From contig NC_084808.1 of assembly GCF_963583255.1 (NCBI RefSeq), positions 12,423,501 through 12,487,500 on the forward strand: 64,000 bases of DNA, read 5' to 3'. The notes below the pieces were generated by a model. It made no database searches. It saw only the letters and a program-made list of their open reading frames with translations, and was not told the DNA's origin. Positions 57,083-64,000 of this stretch are shown in pieces (position 1 is the stretch's first letter; every line of letters begins with the position of its first letter). A program made the position numbers and the translations under genes. The stretch comes from Pyrus communis. Its lineage: Eukaryota; Streptophyta; Magnoliopsida; Rosales; Rosaceae.

Positions 57083-59220
57083 ACATTATATTATAACAAA
57101 TTTCCTATAATCTAGCTTTTTAATTACACTCTCCTCTGTTAGACATAATTGTACAAAAAAAAAAAAAAAAGTTGGTTAGATTCAATTTATTTTCACAATA
57201 ATGCTACAATTTAAGATGTTTTCTTTCCAAAATAGTTTAAAATATTTTTAAATCCCCCAAAATCAAACTTACTGAAATAAGTTTTTCTTTTAGTACGTTA
57301 AGAGAAAATAGGATTGAAATAATATAAACGTACCAATACACAATGTGTACAAAATAAATGTAACAATATTAACAATATATATCAAATCAAACATACCAAA
57401 ATTGCAAATAAACATATCAATTAATGATTTTTGTAAATTCAAACGTACCCGCAGATAATATATACGTAATTTATTGTACCTAATAATAATTCGTCAACAA
57501 CTATACTTAAAAAAACTGCAAAATATATATATATATATAATTTCACAAAAAAATTTGAAAAAATTACACAGAGCTTTTATGTTGATCACCAACTATTTGA
57601 AAAAGAAAAACCATTTGGAAAAAGAAATAATATTAAATGTTTGCATAACAAAAAAAAAATAAAACTATGATCGAAAAAACATATTTGGAAGAAGAGAAAA
57701 AATAGTTTAATTACTAATATGTCCACTAAATAAGGAAAAGTGCATGCAGATAAAATGATGAATTCAAAAATTATTTTGGAGGTGACTATTGGTCAAAACA
57801 CTTTAATCAAATTTTAAAAAGCACAGATGTTTAATCTAAATGATATAGAAAAACTGTAGGGGATTCTAATTTTCCCAATATAAACCTGGTTAAGCTTAGT
57901 TTTTTTTATTTTTTTATTTTTTTATTTTTTTATTTTTTTATTATTTTTTATTTTATAAATTTGGATCATGGACTCTATTATAATCCCATTTGGCCTATAT
58001 TTATCTAATAAAACATTAAACATGTTACAATCTAGCGTTCATGAAAAATACAATTAAACAAAAATAGACCTTATGTTACTTTATTTAAATTTGTCATTGG
58101 GTTTTCGATTTCAAACTCACCAAAAAGAGAAAAGTAAATTGAAATTGGTGAATATTTCTAGTCCCCACCGATGTCCATAGTTAATTAGATGGTAATAATG
58201 ACTTAAGAGTGATATTTCTTTTCATTTATAAATAAATATTTAATCATTCGAAACTAATTTGCTTTCGTTTTTACTTTCTGTAAGCGAGCCTGGACTTTTT
58301 GCCATTGGTGAAAAATTTTAAGTTTAAATCTTATTAATAACGAGTTTGCTATCAATTTAATTTTTCACCCCTAAATGAAGAAGCAAGCCTAAAGATCAAT
58401 ATTAAAAGAGCATGAAATGAAAAATTATTGTGTGTAGATTCAAGGACACGTGCTATAAATCGGTTGTTCACACTATGTAGCTGGTTAGTACAAGCAGAAT
58501 AAGATTTCATAGGAAAATATCCTCTTCATATTTTTAAAGATTACATATCAAAATTTGTCTTGTATATAAATTTTTCTAAGAAAAATTACATGAACAAATA
58601 CTAGTGTGATCACCTTCATGTCCTAAGTTTACGATATTTTTTTCCTTCTAAATTTATTATTAATAAGGGAAGGTGAAAGGATCGAAACCATTATAATAAT
58701 TTAGAGGAGGTGAAATTTCGAATATGTAACTCATTGGTAAAAATTCAACATCTTATCCACTAGAATATTAGATCACATATAGTTTACGATACCTTCCATT
58801 GCCATATTACTTTGCTTCTTTATATGCTTATGGTCGAGTTTTCGTAATACATAATAGCTTAGAGCGAGATCATAATCACTAGTACTACTTCTTAATGATA
58901 TTCCTATTTATTTGTAAGTAGAAAGTCTTAATTCAACTCTTGTAAATGACAAGTTCTATATCAATTCATTATGTCGAACTAATAAATCCTTCATCCTTTA
59001 GCATAAATATCATCGTCGTAAAATTAAAGGTAAAACCTATAGTTAATTTGTCGCTGTTTATCTGAACCTTATAATAGTTTTTACGGTAATGAAAGTTTAC
59101 TTGCTTGAAAAACAATAGTTAATAATACACGTGGGGTATATTCCCGTTCTCAACCTCTTTTTCTCTCCCCATCCCTTTATGCAGTCACTGACAGGTTTCA
59201 GCTTCTTTATGTTAATTTCA
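57083..59220. other. intergenic, no gene recognised
   Basis: Very AT-rich. Holds an A run (57156-57171), an (AT)n run (57520-57539), the T7A repeat (57900-57958) and a degenerate SINE-like stretch near 58200-58330. The last 150 bp are the likely promoter and leader of the small gene at 59363. Confidence 0.5.
57900..57958. repeat. (TTTTTTTA)n minisatellite, 8-bp period
   Basis: At least five clean 8-bp units followed by slightly irregular ones. Possibly the expanded tail of a retroposon. Confidence 0.85.
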
Positions 59221-59362
59221 CATTGAGTTGTCCAACACCAAGTCACCAACCCCCCAAATCCCCCAATCCGGGAGCGCTCTCTCAAAAACCCGGATCAAAA
59301 CAAACCTTACCCATAACACTAACCTCACACAAATCCCAGAGAAGTTAAATCCCAGGAGAAAA

Positions 59363-59566
59363 ATGTGGCTGGCGTGCGTGTGCGACGAGGAAGAGAAGGA
59401 GCTGGGGAGGCAGCAAGCTCCTGGATCATGCCCGCACTGCCGAGGCAAAGTGCAAGCGGTGGATGTCGAGGCTCAACGGAAGCTTTGCTTTCTGCCCTTG
59501 TGCTTCAAGATCAAGAGGAAGTACTTCTGTACTCTCTGCTCCAGGCGCTTGGTCCTGGACTACTAG
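59363..59566 (+). CDS. 67-aa conserved plant protein with two CxxC pairs
   Basis: MWLACVCDEEEKELGRQQAPG at the start, then SCPHCRGK (Cys 23 and 26 approximately) and FCTLCSRRLVLDY at the end, separated by FLPLCFKIKRKYF. I recognise this as a small, well-conserved, single-exon type of plant protein usually left uncharacterised. The paired CxxC motifs suggest a zinc ribbon, which is an inference. No signal peptide or clear membrane helix. The in-frame upstream ATG at 59228 would add 45 unconserved residues; AAAATGTGG at 59363 is the family start and fits plant start context. It is the only GC-rich, conserved frame in the right 7 kb. Function and compartment unknown. Confidence 0.85.
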   Translation: MWLACVCDEEEKELGRQQAPGSCPHCRGKVQAVDVEAQRKLCFLPLCFKIKRKYFCTLCSRRLVLDY

Positions 59567-60815
59567 ATAACGCCAACAACCATATGTAATTATATTAGTA
59601 ACGGAGGCCCAAGAAATCGTAGCTAGATTTGTGATCCTCTCCGTCTGTCTCTCTCTCCCTCTCTATGCTATTTTAGTTTTGAGTACAATTATTAATGGGA
59701 TTCCGGAACCAGCTGGGGTTTTTTTGTACAAATTATTGTTAGATGGTTGTTTTTAATGCTAAATTGCTAATGACAGTGACATGCAACTGCTGCTGTTAAA
59801 TCTAATTATAGACTGGTTGGAATGTCTTGTCTGTTTGTTTTTGGTTTGTAATTCATGATTCTCAGGTGGAAGCATTGCCAACACTAGGAAGATCTAAGAA
59901 GGGTAATTTCCTTTTTCTTTAAATTTATTTACTTGCTTAGAGGAAATCAATAATCTAGCATTATTTGCCTAAAATCTAGAATTATGCGAGCGATGAATTG
60001 CTCTGGTGTGGGTTGGGTTTTCATCTTCATCCACAGCGTCACGAGTTCAAAATATTGCTTGTACTCACAAAAATCTGGTTATATTTTACAATATGTAGCC
60101 ATTGTCTTAATGTGACCATGAATCTAGACCATTCAGCACATACATGAATCACTTATATTTGATGTTATTGTGAAGCAAAAAATAATTCTAAAAATCCCGA
60201 AGATGCCAAGTGGACTTTTTCTCAAAGAAGACAAGAATGCCATCATTAAATTGGCGATACATTTAATCCACCTGCAGTTCAACCTTCTTGAAGACATGAA
60301 AAACCTACTACAAAGATAAGGTTATTACCGAATCCAACCTTTAATACTCTCATAATTGAAGATCAACTCAATCTGGGAAGGAATTTCAATCATATCCAAT
60401 CTATTTCCAAGATAATCCCAAGATGTTATCTCATAATTAATATATTTGGGATGATTCTTTTCTCATCTATCACACAGATGATTCACTTTGGTCAATCAGA
60501 TGTCGTCGTGTGTATGGCAAAACTCTAACTCCATGGCCGACCCTAGCTCTGTAAATACACCATCTCCACCAAATTTAGGCATCGGAGATCCATTGGTCAA
60601 CCCCCTCACCTCATGGGCGCATGAGGCTTTGGGCTTGATAGAAGGTGTTTATTTGTTCTCTAGGTACAAATTCCATCAAGACTAAAGATGGTAGAATTTT
60701 GCTACCGCCAATTGGTGCTTTCATTGAGAGCCCCATTTAATATGCTCAAAAAAGGCTCTCACATTGATTCTTCAAAATCATTTATTATGCTGAATTTCCT
60801 TTAAGCTCTTAGTCA
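59567..60815. other. 3' flank of the small gene, no further gene
   Basis: The first 200-300 bp are likely its 3' untranslated region. Beyond that, AT-rich sequence with no accepted coding frame. Confidence 0.5.
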
Positions 60816-60824
60816 TTGTATTTT

Positions 60825-60947
60825 AGGAAAACTAATGAACATGACTTGCAACCTTTGAATTTTAACGATAAGGGCAAAATAAAGGATAAAGTGAATAGTA
60901 CCAAGATTGACTTTTAGTGAAAGAATGTGGTTTTCGTTAAAGTTCCC
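60825..60947 (-). mobile_element. MITE, 9-bp TSD family, copy 4
   Basis: AGGAAAACTAATGAACATG to TTTTCGTTAAAGTTCCC, 123 bp. Target duplication TTGTATTTT / TTATATTTT (60816-60824 and 60948-60956), 8 of 9 matching. Confidence 0.75.
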
Positions 60948-61879
60948 TTATATTTTTCCTAGAAAATTTCCTTGATCAATCCCTAGGCCAAGGATACAAT
61001 GGTTGATAATTCTAAAACCACGACGGAACTAGCCTAGCCAGCAAAGGAAGCCCACAGGCAAAAGGCCTATTGCGCCAACCTAGTGTGCCAAACTTCAGCC
61101 TAAGGTCATGTAAGTCGACCTGAATCCATGCCTTGACTAGGACATGCGCTTCATCCTAAGCACGTGCGCCCAATCCGACCTCAAGTCTTCATTCCAAACA
61201 GACTTTTGGACTGGCAACTGAAACGGGGGTATTTTCACCTCGTTTTACTGTAGCTTTTCCTCATCTAGGCTGGAACTTTGCACCTGCAACTTGTTACACT
61301 TCCACCACAACAAGGAGATGTTTATTAGTCGAGCTTTTCCACTTATCTCAATGGATTGCAGATTTGACAAACGTCATTGCACAACAAACAACCTTGGTGA
61401 GTTAGCTTCTGGAGCACATAGAAATGTAGTGACCCAAATAAGATGTCCCAAAGCAGGACAATGGCAGAAAACGGTGATTGTTTCCAACGACGTCCCATGA
61501 AACAACCATTCAACCAACCATGAATGGACCATTATGGCAGTGTGCACTCTTGTCTCTTCCTTAGAAAAAAAACGTCTTATCCCGCCTTACTGCGCAAAGA
61601 AGCATACACTCCCTAATTAGCCCACGAGTCTGTGTGCATTCACTGTTAGGTCTACACTTGGCGAGCATTCCAGACAGTATCTATTGAGATTCTCTTACCA
61701 TGCACCAAATGAGGCAATGTAAGAGACGAAGAGAAACACAAATTATAGTCTGACTCGAATTCAACTGGCAGTTAGCCCCAAATGCAGCCACGAGCAGCCC
61801 GCTCACCTATTAAAGATGAACCATATGCATCGCAACGCAACATAGACGAGCAGGACATGGGGAAGAGCAACAATGACTT

Positions 61880-62600
61880 AAAGATCACCATTCGAGGCAA
61901 CCTGAGTTTCCACTGGCTCAATAGAGGAAAATTTAGAAAGAAGTAAGGAGGCTCTTAGTTAAGCAACTACGTGAATTCTGGCACATCGAAATCACTGACG
62001 AAGCACTCCAAAAGGACGTAGCCAACATAAGCAGGTCACCCTTCATTGACGAGATTGAGCAGACGGACCCACCTCGCAAGTTTAGCATGCCGCATTTCAC
62101 CTTATTCAAAGGAAATGAAGATCAGGAGAAGCACATAAAACACAACCATAGCGCGATGTTCCTTTACAGGAACAATGATGCCTTAATATGTTGACACTAC
62201 CCTATGAGGTGAGGTGCAAGACTGGTTTCATACCCTGGTATCGTGGTCCATCCAGAGCTTCGACGAACTTTCCTTGGTTTTCACTAAGGAATATTCATCT
62301 CACCACTCGATCAAGAAGAAATCAATCTATCTATTCAACATCAACAAAGACCCGAATGAGTTGTTTCATAGTTACGTGAAATGATTCAAGGTGAAGAATG
62401 CCAAGATCGCCAAATGCAACAACACGATAACCATTGCAGCCTTCCGAAATGGACTCTGCATGCCACCCTTTTTTGGAAAATTGATCATAGGATAGGACTT
62501 GACCTTGGCAAGGTTCTTCAATTTAGCATAAAAGCATGCACTCTCGGACAAAGCCCAATGAGTCCACAAGACACTTGAGCAACCTTAGGAGGAACCGAAA
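61880..62600 (+). pseudogene. decayed Gypsy gag fragment
   Basis: Plus-strand pieces in more than one frame resemble a retrotransposon gag domain: PPRKFSMPHFTLFKGNEDQ then HIKHNHSAMFLYRNNDAL, a piece with SIQHQQRPE, and EKHAL-like sequence near 62530. Frameshifts and stops break it repeatedly. The surrounding 61000-61880 sequence is probably leader of the same element. No LTR pair is visible in the window. Confidence 0.65.
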
Positions 62601-62804
62601 GCCACCTAGAAGAAGGTAGATAAGAAGCAGTCCAACGACAAGAAAAAACAAGGAGCCAAGCGCATGAATCGTTCCCCGACAAAAAGGGGCCCCATGCTCA
62701 AGACGTACACAAAGTTCTCAATCCAAACCAACTAGATCATCCGCAACCTAACAAATGAACATGGTTCTCAATTTCGGATGTAACGCCACTAGTCATGTTA
62801 CCGC

Positions 62805-63145
62805 CTCATCATCCACACCTTGGGTCATCGACTCGAGCGCAACCCATCAAGTGACCAATGATCTATCTCACCTTACTCAAATTAAGCCATAACAATTACT
62901 GATTCAATTATTGTTGGGAATGGTGCTTACTTACCCATGTATCATATTGGTAATTCCATCGTCTCTAGTTCACATGGATTTCTATCTTAATGATGTATTG
63001 TATGTACTTGCCATCAAGAAGAACTTACAGTCAATTCATCTCTTCTGTTGTGATAATCATTGTTTTTTTTTTTTATGGATGATGAATGTTTCCGTGTGAA
63101 TGACAAGAGAACGAGACATGTACTTTTGATTAGGCATAACTGACA
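62805..63145 (+). pseudogene. decayed Copia protease-region fragment
   Basis: WVIDSSATHQVTNDLSHLTQ (from about 62820) resembles the aspartic-protease stretch of Copia polyproteins, with serine where the usual motif has glycine. It is followed, after a stop and frame change, by a piece with LNDVLYVLAIKKNLQSIHLF. It ends abruptly at 63141, where another LTR-like sequence begins. Confidence 0.7.
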
Positions 63146-64000
63146 GGAGCATATTTACGCACCTTAGTTTAGCTTGTTTTTGTGCATTTATAGTGTTTTT
63201 CCTTAGTAAAGTAGTCTTTTAAGCTAGTTCTATGTGTTTTCAGGTTTTAAGGGCAAAGTATGCAAAAGGATGCATTTTGGAGCCTTTTGGAGCAAATTAG
63301 AGCTTGGAATGGACATCATATGCTTGGAGCCAAGAGGATGGACGAAATTGAAGGCTTGAAGATGATGATTCCTACTTGAGCAAGGTTTCCTAGTTGAAGT
63401 AGGAAAGTCCCTAAATGGAAGATGGTTTCCTAGTTGAATTAGGATTCCTAGTTAAGATGGGTTTCCTAGTTGAATTAGGATTCCTAGAAGAATGAAGATT
63501 CCTACTCAAATAAGGTTTCCTACTTGATGAAGGAAAGTCAAAATCCATATGGTCTCAAGTGAAGCAACAAAGAAGCTTTCCAAGTCCAAGAAGGAGAAGA
63601 ATTCCAAGATGAAGAAGGATTAGCTTTCCTAATCCTAATGCACAAGGTTTTCAGCCACAAAGAGGAGTCCTAAACACTTTAGGACACCTTATCCTAATCC
63701 TATAGGGATGCCATGCACTTTACCTTATCTTGGAGGGTTTCTAGAAGCCTTAGATGCCCTATCCTATCTTTGCCGTGGGTTTTATCCAAATCCCCTTAGT
63801 TTTTAGGCTTTCTAGAAGCCCTAACATTATCCCTACAAAGGTGCCGCACCCTTATCTCTTTTTCCCTACAAATTTGGCCCTTAAAACATGATTCTAGGAA
63901 CCTTATCTTATCTCCTACAAAAGTGGCGCCCCAAATCCTTCTAGAAAGCTGATTTCCCTTGCCTTGCAAGGCATTCTAGAAGCCTTATCACCTTATCTCC
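63141..64000 (+). mobile_element. start of an LTR-like repeat running off the window
   Basis: TGACAGGAGCATATTTACGC begins directly after the Copia fragment, with TG as expected for an LTR. Inside, 63385-63545 repeats TTTCCTAGTTGAATTAGGAT and TTCCTAGTT units. No coding frame. The other end lies beyond the window, so identity is tentative. Confidence 0.45.

Noticed and set aside
63360..63545. Regularly spaced TTTCCTAGTTGAATTAGGA units considered as a CRISPR-like array
   Set aside because: Spacers are not unique and units vary; it is a degenerate LTR minisatellite in a plant genome.

Overview
The window reads as nuclear DNA of a eudicot plant: split genes with GT-AG introns, AT-rich intergenic sequence, many microsatellites and dense nested plant transposons. 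A TRIM retrotransposon of the Cassandra type, closely resembling copies I associate with Rosaceae (apple/pear), makes a woody Rosaceae genome my best guess; this is inference from recall, not a search.

Three host genes can be supported. (1) 8065-12196 (+): a three-exon SMAX1-LIKE gene of the SMXL4/5 type (Clp/HSP101-like transcriptional co-repressor, 1052 aa, in frame across both introns). (2) 28676-40960 (-): a 22-exon orthologue of GFS9/TT9 (plant CLEC16A, FPL domain). I assembled every splice junction by eye and obtained an uninterrupted 882-aa reading frame. (3) 59363-59566 (+): a 67-aa conserved plant protein with two CxxC pairs and no assigned function.

The rest is mostly mobile DNA. 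4992-5430 is a Cassandra TRIM (5S-rRNA-like LTR) whose second LTR is replaced by an 86-bp near-perfect hairpin, yet the unit has a perfect 5-bp target duplication. About 6.0-7.8 kb is a patchwork of MITEs, SINE fragments and a 98-bp tandem duplication inserted between two copies of what looks like the SMXL core promoter. 15.1-17.4 kb is a direct duplication of an unclassified repeat, followed by a 37-bp minisatellite. 19880-25791 is a decayed Copia element on the minus strand with matching LTRs and TSD. 31165-32214 is a long-TIR DNA element in a GFS9/TT9 intron. 42.3-43.9 kb is a LINE remnant split by a 760-bp TIR element. 47671-57077 is a complete but coding-dead Ty3/gypsy chromovirus (minus strand) with 2.2-kb LTRs that each hold a perfect three-unit heat-shock element. 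The right edge holds decayed Gypsy gag and Copia protease fragments and the start of another LTR.

Four members of one MITE family (24960, 25918, 47349, 60825) each have about 9-bp target duplications and a strikingly similar AT-rich target. No CRISPR, operon, organellar segment or functional tRNA gene was seen, and I found no clearly new enzymatic system. The most unusual objects are the chimeric Cassandra/hairpin element, the HSE-bearing gypsy LTRs and the duplicated SMXL promoter block.
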